A stretch of 64,000 bases of DNA from Opitutales bacterium. Lineage in GTDB: Bacteria; Verrucomicrobiota; Verrucomicrobiia; Opitutales; UBA2987. Positions 46,108-53,391 of the stretch are shown one piece after another. The position numbers and the translations under genes were made by a program. The notes under the pieces were generated by a model. That model worked only from the letters and a program-made list of their open reading frames with translations. It made no database searches and had not been told where the DNA came from. Position 1 is the stretch's first letter. Each line of letters starts with the position of its first letter. The stretch is from the NCBI GenBank assembly GCA_021772515.1, contig JAJFLU010000043.1, positions 62,001-126,000 on the forward strand, in the 5' to 3' direction.

Positions 46108-47310
46108 ATGGAAGCCTCGATCACCCAAAGCGCCAATGGGAAATTGGATCAGATAATTGACGACCTCGGAGATGAAATTCGGGAAGTCCGGCGCTATCTC
46201 CATGCCAACCCGGAGGCCAGCGAGCACGAGTTTAAAACCACCGCCTACCTCAAGGAGTGGTTGAACCGTGCCGGAATGCAGTGCAGGGTCGCAAATACTA
46301 AAAGGGGTTTAGTTGTCGATTCGCTGGATCAACGGGGCAAAATACGGGTTGCCCTGCGGGCAGATATCGACGCACTGCGTTTGCAGGATGAAAAGACGGT
46401 CATTTACCGCTCAACCGAGGCAAACCTCATGCATGCCTGCGGGCACGACGCCCACACTGCCATGCTTTTGGGAGCCATTCATGCTTTGCACAAATGCCGG
46501 GATCTCTTTGATCAGCCGATTACCTGGAGAGCGATTTTTCAACCGGCGGAGGAATCGGCTACCGGGGCCAATGAGATGCTTGATTTCGGAGTTATGGAGG
46601 GGATTGACGCAATTATCGCCCTCCATGTGGACCCTTCCATTAAAGTGGGTAAGATCGGGGTTCGCGATGGGGCTCTGACCGCCATTTGTGAGGAGTTCGA
46701 TATTTTAGTGACCGGCCGGGGAGGGCATGGAGCACGCCCGCATCAAACGGTTGACCCCGTGGGGGCCGCATCGCAGTTCGTAAATACCGTTTACAGCACC
46801 GTGCCGCGTTTGCTCGACGCTCAGGAACCGGCTGTGGTCTCCTTCGGTGTTTTTCAGGCGGGTATCAACCCCAATGTAATTCCCGAACATGTGCAGCTAC
46901 GCGGAACCATCCGCACGGTTAACCACCTGACATCGCGATTCATCAAGGATAAGATGAAGCATATTGCCGATGGGATTGCCGAGGCAACCGGTGCCGATTT
47001 TAAAATTGATATTCCCTACATGATCGAAAGTGTGGTCAACAACCGGGAAGTCATGCGGCGCTGCCGAAAAGCGGCCATCTCAGTGGTGGGGAAGGAAAAT
47101 GTGCGCTGGATACCCCACCCGAGCATGGGTGGTGAGGATTTCAGTAATTACCTGGCCAGAGCCCCCGGCTGTATGCTGCGTTTGGGCGTGGGCCTGCACG
47201 GTCAGCCGCAACGTTACCTCCATTCCCCGCAATTCGACATCGATGAATCGGCCCTTACCATCGGGGCCAAAACCCTCGCGCATTCAACCCTCAGACTGGC
47301 TCTGCGCTAA
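46108..47310 (+). CDS. M20-family amidohydrolase (aminoacylase/hippuricase-like)
   Basis: This 400-residue protein has the M20D metal motifs 'LMHACGHDAHTAMLLGA', 'FQPAEESATGANEMLD' (two Glu) and 'LHVDPSIKVGKIG', and the C-terminal His in 'PHPSMGGEDFSNYLARAPG'-like sequence. The dimerisation domain contains 'GRGGHGARPHQTVDPVGAAS'. No signal peptide is present, so it should act in the cytoplasm on an N-acyl amino acid or a gamma-glutamyl/aminoacyl amide. It is followed 34 bp later by a GCS2-type ligase gene, which suggests opposing peptide-bond chemistry on related compounds. Confidence 0.88.
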   Translation: MEASITQSANGKLDQIIDDLGDEIREVRRYLHANPEASEHEFKTTAYLKEWLNRAGMQCRVANTKRGLVVDSLDQRGKIRVALRADIDALRLQDEKTVIYRSTEANLMHACGHDAHTAMLLGAIHALHKCRDLFDQPITWRAIFQPAEESATGANEMLDFGVMEGIDAIIALHVDPSIKVGKIGVRDGALTAICEEFDILVTGRGGHGARPHQTVDPVGAASQFVNTVYSTVPRLLDAQEPAVVSFGVFQAGINPNVIPEHVQLRGTIRTVNHLTSRFIKDKMKHIADGIAEATGADFKIDIPYMIESVVNNREVMRRCRKAAISVVGKENVRWIPHPSMGGEDFSNYLARAPGCMLRLGVGLHGQPQRYLHSPQFDIDESALTIGAKTLAHSTLRLALR

Positions 47311-47344
47311 TAAGTTTACAAAGAGCTACGGCCAGCCCCTGCCC

Positions 47345-48472
47345 ATGGACTCAAATTCCGCCCTCAAATTCACCCACAACCCCAAGCCCACAGTGGGTGT
47401 GGAAATCGAATTGCAACTAGTCGACACCGAAACCTACGCCTTAAAAAGTGTCATCACCGAAATTCTCGATTTGCTGCCCGCAGATTTCGGCGAGGCCATC
47501 AAACCTGAATTGATGCAGTGCTATCTCGAAATCAATTCGGAGGTTTGCAACACGATAGCCGAGGTCGAGCAGGATTTGAGCGAGAAAATAAAGGCTGTCG
47601 AGGCGGCGGCAGCAAAATTGAACACCCTTTTATTCTGGGGAGCCACCCACCCTTTTTCAATTTGGAGAGACCAGAAAATCACCCCGAGCGACCGCTATAA
47701 CCTGCTCATCGAAAAAATGCAGGACACCGCCCGGCGCATCGTCACATTTGGGATGCACGTGCATGTCGGGGTGGATTCCGGGGACAAGGCCGTTATGCTC
47801 ATCGACCGCATGATGCGCTATCTGCCGACTTTGCTGGCGCTTTCTGTCAACAGCCCTTTCTGGGTAAACCACGACACCGGATTGCACTCCCAAAGATGCA
47901 AGATCATGGAGCAATTACCGGCTGCGGGACTGCCCCCGCTGATGCGTAACTACAGCGAGTATTGCTGGCTTGTGCGGCATTCGATCAACACCGGTTTTAT
48001 TAACAGCATCCGCGAAATCTGGTGGGATGTAAGGCCCCACCCGCGCTTTGGCACTGTCGAGGTGCGTATATGCGATTTACCTCCCTGCCTGGAAGATGCC
48101 CTCAGCATGGCGGCCCTCATTCAATGCCTGATTTGCCGTTTATCCGATGATATTGATAAAGGCGTTTACCAGCACGATATCCACCCCATGATGGTCAAAC
48201 AAAACAAGTGGAAAGCCTGCCGCTACGGCCTCGATGCCAAACTCGTGGATGCGATGACCCACAAGCCTATCCCCGCTCGGCGATTGGCCGCCCAAATGGC
48301 CAGTGTGCTCCACGATTACGCCGTGGAGCTGGGTTGCGCGAAGGAACTTAACCACATTTACAAAATGGTCGAGCGGCCCACCGGTGCGGATTTCCAGAAA
48401 TCGATTTTTGAAGAAACCGGCGATATGGCCGAAGTCGTCAAGCGAATGATTGCGACGAACTCGGTAAATTAA
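47345..48472 (+). CDS. Glutamate-cysteine-ligase-like carboxylate-amine ligase (YbdK family)
   Basis: The start MDSNSALKFTHNPKPTVGVE (47345) gives 375 residues; a longer frame opens at 47030 within the M20 gene and is not coding there. GCS2 motifs are 'PTVGVEIELQLVDTETY', 'CYLEINSEVCNTIAEVEQDL', 'TFGMHVHVGVDSGDKAVMLI' and 'VRPHPRFGTVEVRICDLPP'. Such enzymes form gamma-glutamyl or related amide bonds using ATP. The acceptor amine is unknown. It follows the M20 hydrolase gene. Confidence 0.9.
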   Translation: MDSNSALKFTHNPKPTVGVEIELQLVDTETYALKSVITEILDLLPADFGEAIKPELMQCYLEINSEVCNTIAEVEQDLSEKIKAVEAAAAKLNTLLFWGATHPFSIWRDQKITPSDRYNLLIEKMQDTARRIVTFGMHVHVGVDSGDKAVMLIDRMMRYLPTLLALSVNSPFWVNHDTGLHSQRCKIMEQLPAAGLPPLMRNYSEYCWLVRHSINTGFINSIREIWWDVRPHPRFGTVEVRICDLPPCLEDALSMAALIQCLICRLSDDIDKGVYQHDIHPMMVKQNKWKACRYGLDAKLVDAMTHKPIPARRLAAQMASVLHDYAVELGCAKELNHIYKMVERPTGADFQKSIFEETGDMAEVVKRMIATNSVN

Positions 48473-48494
48473 CCAGCCGCACACGAGGTTTTTT

Positions 48495-49340
48495 TTACCG
48501 CATTGAGAATCGAATGATACCAAGGCTGCTGAACTGCGCCTCATAACTACCCTCTGTGGCGGCAGTCAACCCTCCCATCGCTCCGCTCAAGAGAATATTT
48601 CCCGGCTCGATGGTCCAACCCTGCGCCACCACCTGGTTGACCAATTTCAGGGCGGCCTCCCAGGGTTCTCCGATAAACTCCGGCCCCTTTCCCTCTCTGA
48701 TAATCTGACCGTCTTGAAGGAGTTTGATTTCCAAATTGCTGAAATCCTGCGCTGACCCCGCAACTTCGTTTCCGACTATGAAGGCGGAGGCGACAGCATT
48801 GGCGGCGATGATGTCCACTCCCGCGACCACATCCATGCTGGCGAAACGCAGGTCGGGCAGTTCGATGGCCGGAAGGGCGGAGCGAATTCGGGACTTCAGC
48901 GCAGCCACATCCTCGAGCGGTTTTTCGATTCTTTTATCGACTACAAATGCGATCTCCAACTCGATCTTGGGACGATAAAATTCGGTCGAGGAAAGGTCAG
49001 TCCGGCCCGTGCGCCGCATGGAATCGAGCAAAACACCGGCGGCGGCCTCGGAGAGCCCAAAATGCTCCTGAGATGGCTTGGTGGTGAGGGCTGCCTTGAA
49101 ACCGGCCACTCCCACTCCTTCTCCAGCCAGTTGTTTCAAAACAAAGATTCGCTGAATTTCGTAGGCTTCTTCCAGAGACAATTTGGGGGCCAACTCAGAG
49201 GCCAGAGACGTGGCTTGATTGCCCTTTTGGTCTTGAAACAGCCTTTCGGCGACCTCCTCAATGGTGGATTCGTCCACTTCACCCTGTAAAAAACAGGGCA
49301 GTAGAATCAGTAATAGATTTGTGGAAATTATTTTTCTCAT
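48495..49340 (-). CDS. Exported 2-keto-4-pentenoate hydratase / fumarylacetoacetase-fold protein
   Basis: From ATG 49340 the protein has 281 residues and begins with a signal peptide (MRKIISTNLLLILLPCFLQG, cleavage before EVDES). The body is the MhpD/FAH type: 'GVAGFKAALTTKPSQEHFGL', 'RPKIELEIAFVVDKRIEKPL', 'LPAIELPDLRFASMDVVAG' and 'NILLSGAMGGLTAATEGSY'. E-L-E-I-A-F and the E-L-P-D segment carry the expected metal ligands. Relatives are cytoplasmic enzymes of aromatic catabolism, so export is unusual. It lies 10 bp downstream of thrC. Confidence 0.83.
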   Translation of the reverse strand: MRKIISTNLLLILLPCFLQGEVDESTIEEVAERLFQDQKGNQATSLASELAPKLSLEEAYEIQRIFVLKQLAGEGVGVAGFKAALTTKPSQEHFGLSEAAAGVLLDSMRRTGRTDLSSTEFYRPKIELEIAFVVDKRIEKPLEDVAALKSRIRSALPAIELPDLRFASMDVVAGVDIIAANAVASAFIVGNEVAGSAQDFSNLEIKLLQDGQIIREGKGPEFIGEPWEAALKLVNQVVAQGWTIEPGNILLSGAMGGLTAATEGSYEAQFSSLGIIRFSMR

Positions 49341-49350
49341 AACGCGAGGT

Positions 49351-50628
49351 TCAACTCCCACCGAGAGCCTTTTCAAGAGCCTGGATGTCTGGATCAATGG
49401 ATTCTGGCATATTGACCGCTTTGCGGGCGGAATCGATATCCTTGAGCCCCGTGCCGGTGAGAAGAAGCACGGCGCGTTCATCGTCGGCCACCCGCCCCGC
49501 CCGGCGTTCTTTGACAAGACCCGCCACTGCCGCAGCGCTCGATGGCTCGACAAAAAGCCCTGTCAATCTGCCTAACATGGACATGGTCGAGAGGATTTCC
49601 TCGTCCGAGACCGCGAGGGCTCTTCCGCCCGATTCCCTGATTTCGCGGAGGGCCAGAATTCCGCATTTGGGAGCTTCCACGACGATGGAATCGGCCACCG
49701 AGGAGGCTCCCAACACCGGTTCGGGTTCTTCCGCACCAGCATTGAAAGCGTTTACAATGCCCGCGCTCCCGGTAGCTTGAACGGCAATCATTCGGGGCAT
49801 CTTCTCAATCAGCCCGAGCCCCAGAAGATCGCGGAATCCCTTGGCCACACCGGCGATAATGACGCCATCACCGGTGGCTATCCAGACGGAATCGGGCGCT
49901 TTTTGGCCCAGTTGTTCCCAAATTTCAAAGGCGGCCAATCGTTTGCCGTCGATGGTATAGGGATTGAAGGCGGTATTTCGATTGTACCAACCAAATCGCT
50001 CACAGGCTACAGCGGAAAGATCGAATGCCTGATCGTAATTTCCCCGAACGGGAAAAACCCTTGCCCCATAAATGAGCATCTGGGCCAGCTTGGCCGGTGG
50101 GGCCGACTCGGGCACGATTACCGCACAGTCAACTCCCTGCGAAGCGGAAACGCAGGCCAAGGCTGTGGCCGCATTTCCGGTCGAAGCCGTACAAACGGTT
50201 TCCGCCCCCATTTCGATGGCCTTCGCCACCACCAATACCGAGGCGCGGTCTTTATAGGAGCCTGCGGGGTTTCGCGATTCGTCCTTCATAAAAAGCGAAT
50301 TCATGCCAAGATGCGCTCCTAGGCGATTTCCTCCATAGAGAGGGGTATCGCCGATCAACAGGGGCGACAGATATTTCTCATCCAAAAGAGGCAGGAGCGG
50401 AAAATACCTCCGTGTCCCCACCTGAGCGCAACTGGCGAGGTAGTCCCGGTTGAACGACTCAGTAAGCCGTTTGTAATCATAATCCACCTCCAGAACGCCA
50501 CGCAAAGCCCGCCCGGATTCCTGCTTTTCCGAACAGTCCGGGCAGACATATCGGACCTCGTCGGGTTCATAGCGGCGTCCGCAGTCAGCGCATTTCAGTT
50601 TATAGGGCTTGGAAGTATAATCGCTCAT
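49351..50628 (-). CDS. thrC: Threonine synthase with N-terminal zinc-ribbon-like segment
   Basis: From MSDYTSKPYKLKCADCGRRY (50628) the protein has 425 residues; an upstream ATG at 50661 is possible. Two Cys pairs (C-A-D-C and C-P-D-C) form a zinc-ribbon-like N-terminus common in ThrC. PLP-binding parts are 'LFMKDESRNPAGSYKDRASV' (Lys in Y-K-D-R), 'TVCTASTGNAATALACVSAS' and 'VDCAVIVPESAPPAKLAQML'. It makes threonine from O-phosphohomoserine. A 274-bp inverted-repeat element sits 69 bp upstream of the start and may influence its promoter. The FAH-fold gene follows by 10 bp. Confidence 0.92.
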   Translation of the reverse strand: MSDYTSKPYKLKCADCGRRYEPDEVRYVCPDCSEKQESGRALRGVLEVDYDYKRLTESFNRDYLASCAQVGTRRYFPLLPLLDEKYLSPLLIGDTPLYGGNRLGAHLGMNSLFMKDESRNPAGSYKDRASVLVVAKAIEMGAETVCTASTGNAATALACVSASQGVDCAVIVPESAPPAKLAQMLIYGARVFPVRGNYDQAFDLSAVACERFGWYNRNTAFNPYTIDGKRLAAFEIWEQLGQKAPDSVWIATGDGVIIAGVAKGFRDLLGLGLIEKMPRMIAVQATGSAGIVNAFNAGAEEPEPVLGASSVADSIVVEAPKCGILALREIRESGGRALAVSDEEILSTMSMLGRLTGLFVEPSSAAAVAGLVKERRAGRVADDERAVLLLTGTGLKDIDSARKAVNMPESIDPDIQALEKALGGS

Positions 50629-50696
50629 TAGCCAAGAGAAAATGCCAATAAATATCAGCAAGGCAAGAGCGGAGGGGATCCACTATTTTTTCTCTA

Positions 50697-50970
50697 GAAC
50701 CTATCTCAAATTCGCGGATGAATGATGTTTGTAGCGCCACGGTGGCAGATGCCAGGCGGCTTTGCATCCCGATGGGCTCGAAGCCCTTCGGGTGCAAACC
50801 AACGCCGCAGGTGCTACCGTGCCGCACAAATCCTTCGGACAGAGGCAATTATGAGTTTGAGCGGCGTTCCGACGGGTCCGCAGGGCTTCTAGCCCAGCAA
50901 GCCCCGTCGCGCCTTGCTCCAAGCGCATAATTGCTCTCTGCATCATCATCATCGAATTTGAGATAGGTTC
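50697..50970. mobile_element. 274-bp MITE-like element with perfect 18-bp terminal inverted repeats
   Basis: The left end GAACCTATCTCAAATTCG (50697-50714) and the right end CGAATTTGAGATAGGTTC (50953-50970) are exact inverted repeats. The bases outside are CTA on the left and TAC on the right, so a TA target duplication (Tc1/mariner-IS630 style) is likely. The interior has no transposase gene; it contains GC-rich hairpin-prone sequence such as CCGACGGGTCCGCAGGGCTT. A copy of its right 41 bp lies at 58603-58643. The rest of the surrounding intergenic region (50629-50696 and 50971-51192) shows only AT-rich sequence. Confidence 0.85.
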
Positions 50971-51192
50971 TACTAATTAGAGGCAATCGATAGCAATTTG
51001 CAGCGGTTGACTGTTATCCAGGCAGGAAAAGTCCCGGATATTGAAAACCAACAATATCTGGCGGAAAAACAAATCCATATTAATATTTAATTAATTTTCT
51101 TGTTAAGTAGAAGTACGTAGGGTTTTTCTCTTGTAATAATAGGCGGAATTTAGTAGATGATTTATGTGTATTTGAACTAGATACATACAAAA

Positions 51193-51220
51193 GCCTAATA
51201 GCGTTAGACACCGATTAGGC
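51193..51220 (+). promoter_or_regulatory. Leader hairpin before TPR protein gene
   Basis: GCCTAAT (51193-51199), a 14-base loop and ATTAGGC (51214-51220) form a perfect 7-bp stem. The SD AAGGGGATAGG follows at once. It could be an operator dyad or an mRNA structure near the ribosome-binding site. A similar arrangement precedes the small gene at 53058. Confidence 0.5.
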
Positions 51221-51243
51221 AAAATTTAAAAGGGGATAGGAAT

Positions 51244-52725
51244 TTGCCAAATTCAGAAAATGCTGAGGAATCAGCTAAACATTATTTAAGTAGCGACAAT
51301 CCGGCTGATGCCATTCCCTATTTAATCGAAGCGGCCAGGCAGGCCGATTATCGATGCGCCTACGATACCGTGATCAAGCATTATCGGAAGGCGCTGACCT
51401 TATTTCAGGAGCAATTTGACGGGCGGGAAAAGGAATATTACGAAGCCCGAATCGGTCTGAGCAAGGCATTGAAGTTTAATGGAAACTACAATGAGGCGCG
51501 TCTTGTCTTAACCGAAACCCTCGCTCGCTTGAAAAATTGGAAGGCAGGGGCAGAATTTTCTATATTTAAGCCCAACCTGGCAATAATCTTGCGGGAGTTG
51601 GGCGATATACGGCAACGAGAAGGAGCCTTCGATGATGCGCTGGAATATATGGATTCCGGCCTGGATATATTGAATGACGAATCATCGTTGGAAATATCGA
51701 AGCTGATCCAAACAATCAATGATCGGATTGCCTGGATTTTTTTCCAACAAGGAGAATTGGAGAAATCTTTTAAAACCGTCCATAGCGCTATCGAAAGCTT
51801 AGGACGAGAGGATACAGACCCGGCAACCCTTGCGAGCCTCCACAATACAAAGGGGGGGATCAGTTGCCAACAGGGTAAAAATGATGAGGCAATTGCCGAT
51901 ACAGAATTGAGCCTGAAATTGTACCAAGGTATCAATAATCCCCGGGGAATGGGTATCGCTTTTACAAATTTGGGTATTTTAAATGATATAAACGGCAATT
52001 GGCCGAGGGCGATCGATTATTATGAACGCGCCCATGAATTGCAAAAGTCGATAGGTGACCTGGAAAATCAAGCCCGAAGCCTGGAAAACCTGGGTGCCCT
52101 GCGAATGGCGATTGGTAATCACAAAGAAACCCGAAGGGTTCTACTGTCCGCTCTGGAGATTCGAGAAAAATTGGGTGATAAACCCGGCAAAGCTCATTCG
52201 AGGGCAAGTTTCGCCCAACAGGCTCTTATAGAAAAGGAGTTCGATGAGGCCTCCAGCAACGCAGCAATGGCATTGGAATTATCGAAATCAGTCGGCAGTA
52301 AAGAGACCGAAGTGTACGCCCTGTGGGTATTGGCCATGGTACAAGCCGAAACCGATGATTTGGAAAAAGGCCTGGCCAACGCCAAAAAAGCATCGCAGAT
52401 GGCTCGAAGCGGCGGCCTTATTGATGAAGAAATAAACTGCCTGCGAATTGTTGGAATTCTGCAAGCTCGAAATGGAGATATCTCCGCCGCCAAACATTCA
52501 CTACAGGATTCCATTAAATTAGCCCGACTGCAAATGGATCCCTACAGGGTTGCTCTAGCACATATTGAATTAGGTAAAATTTATTTAAATCAATACGAAA
52601 CAGAAGAGCCCAAGTTGGAGAGTACTCGCAGAAAAGCCGCCGACTCTATCCAGGATGCCATTGCCATATTTGAAGCTCTCGGAGCCACGCGAAATCTTAA
52701 AGCAGCAATCGTCTTAAAAATATGA
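51244..52725 (+). CDS. TPR-repeat protein, possibly the sensor half of a kinase/AAA-TPR system
   Basis: This 493-residue protein starts at TTG behind a good SD (AGGGGATAGG). At least ten tetratricopeptide-like helix pairs follow, e.g. 'YDTVIKHYRKALTLF', 'AFDDALEYMDSGLDILN', 'NWPRAIDYYERAHELQKSIG', 'ETRRVLLSALEIREKLG' and 'EASSNAAMALELSKSVGSKE'. There is no signal peptide or kinase domain. Its start (HYLSSDNPADAIPYLIEAAR) resembles the junction seen after ATPase domains in serine/threonine kinase-AAA-TPR proteins, so it may be a freestanding relative of such sensors. The first 34 residues align gap-free with the protein encoded at 53058. Interaction partners are unknown. Confidence 0.85.
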   Translation: MPNSENAEESAKHYLSSDNPADAIPYLIEAARQADYRCAYDTVIKHYRKALTLFQEQFDGREKEYYEARIGLSKALKFNGNYNEARLVLTETLARLKNWKAGAEFSIFKPNLAIILRELGDIRQREGAFDDALEYMDSGLDILNDESSLEISKLIQTINDRIAWIFFQQGELEKSFKTVHSAIESLGREDTDPATLASLHNTKGGISCQQGKNDEAIADTELSLKLYQGINNPRGMGIAFTNLGILNDINGNWPRAIDYYERAHELQKSIGDLENQARSLENLGALRMAIGNHKETRRVLLSALEIREKLGDKPGKAHSRASFAQQALIEKEFDEASSNAAMALELSKSVGSKETEVYALWVLAMVQAETDDLEKGLANAKKASQMARSGGLIDEEINCLRIVGILQARNGDISAAKHSLQDSIKLARLQMDPYRVALAHIELGKIYLNQYETEEPKLESTRRKAADSIQDAIAIFEALGATRNLKAAIVLKI

Positions 52726-53057
52726 TGTTCGGAGTAACCAGGCTACTGATCGAAACAATTTCAAACCCCCGAATCAAAACTGTTATTTAGCACAATTTAA
52801 TTTGAATATCCAGCAGTGATAGCTGACGCATATTATTCAACAACAGAACATATTTCTCGTAACATTGATTAGGTATATTTGTTGATAAATTCAAACGAAT
52901 CATGCTTATTTTCAAACGTAATCGCAGATTTTTATAATATTTTCACTTTTTTCTTGATTATTAGCAATATTCCATAATAATGTTCCTAACAAGGGTTAGA
53001 TTTGATTGAGATGTCACACACCCGACATCTCACTTAACCTTTCAGGAGAGCACTATT
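52726..53057. other. AT-rich intergenic region between TPR gene and small gene
   Basis: These 332 bp are strongly AT-rich and lack a coding frame. They contain one TATAAT (52933-52938) without a convincing -35 and the GAGATGTC dyad at 53008-53031. No other feature was seen. Confidence 0.6.
53008..53031 (+). promoter_or_regulatory. Leader hairpin/operator before the 68-residue gene
   Basis: GAGATGTC (53008-53015), an 8-base loop ACACACCC and GACATCTC (53024-53031) form a perfect 8-bp inverted repeat. It ends 26 bp before the ATG, just upstream of the SD TCAGGAGAG. The sequence ACACCCGA before the right arm recalls ACACCGA in the TPR gene's leader hairpin. Confidence 0.55.
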
Positions 53058-53264
53058 ATGTCGAATACTGAAGAGAAAGAACCTACCGCTCACGGGTACC
53101 TCAACAATGCATCACTTTCGAGAGCAATTCACCACTTGATCGAGGCTGAAGAAAAGTGCAGGAGGCTGTTGAGTCAACACAATAATCAGCAAGCATTTTC
53201 AGAGTATGAAAACCTAACTGCCGAACCGACCAACAGACCACATCGAAGAGTATTTATTGGTTAG
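53058..53264 (+). CDS. 68-residue protein homologous to the N-terminus of the neighbouring TPR protein
   Basis: A strong SD (AGGAGAG) and ATG give MSNTEEKEPTAHGYLNNASL..., ending HRRVFIG. Laid against the TPR protein from residue 1, 13 of the first 34 residues are identical without gaps, including Y-L at 14-15 and A-I-x-x-L-I-E-A at 23-30. It is therefore a short paralog of the TPR protein's first helices, with a different tail rich in Gln, Asn and Arg. It may be a partner, decoy or regulator of the TPR protein, or a decayed duplicate whose 5' end stayed intact. No known family was recognised. Confidence 0.75.
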   Translation: MSNTEEKEPTAHGYLNNASLSRAIHHLIEAEEKCRRLLSQHNNQQAFSEYENLTAEPTNRPHRRVFIG

Positions 53265-53391
53265 CTTCTCTGTCCAACATGTGACAATCAACCATTATGT
53301 AAAACAATAACAACCCAAGGAATTCAGAATTTTTGCTATAAATTTATGAGAAAAGGCAACTGTTTTTCTTCTTCACAAAGGAGTCTCAATT

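Noticed and set aside
47030-47344. Upstream extension of the ligase reading frame
   Set aside because: Overlaps the M20 gene in another frame; similarity to YbdK begins at the ATG at 47345.
50701-50952. 83-codon minus-strand frame inside the inverted-repeat element
   Set aside because: Made of repeat sequence (M-M-M-M-Q start, no SD); the element has no coding constraint visible.
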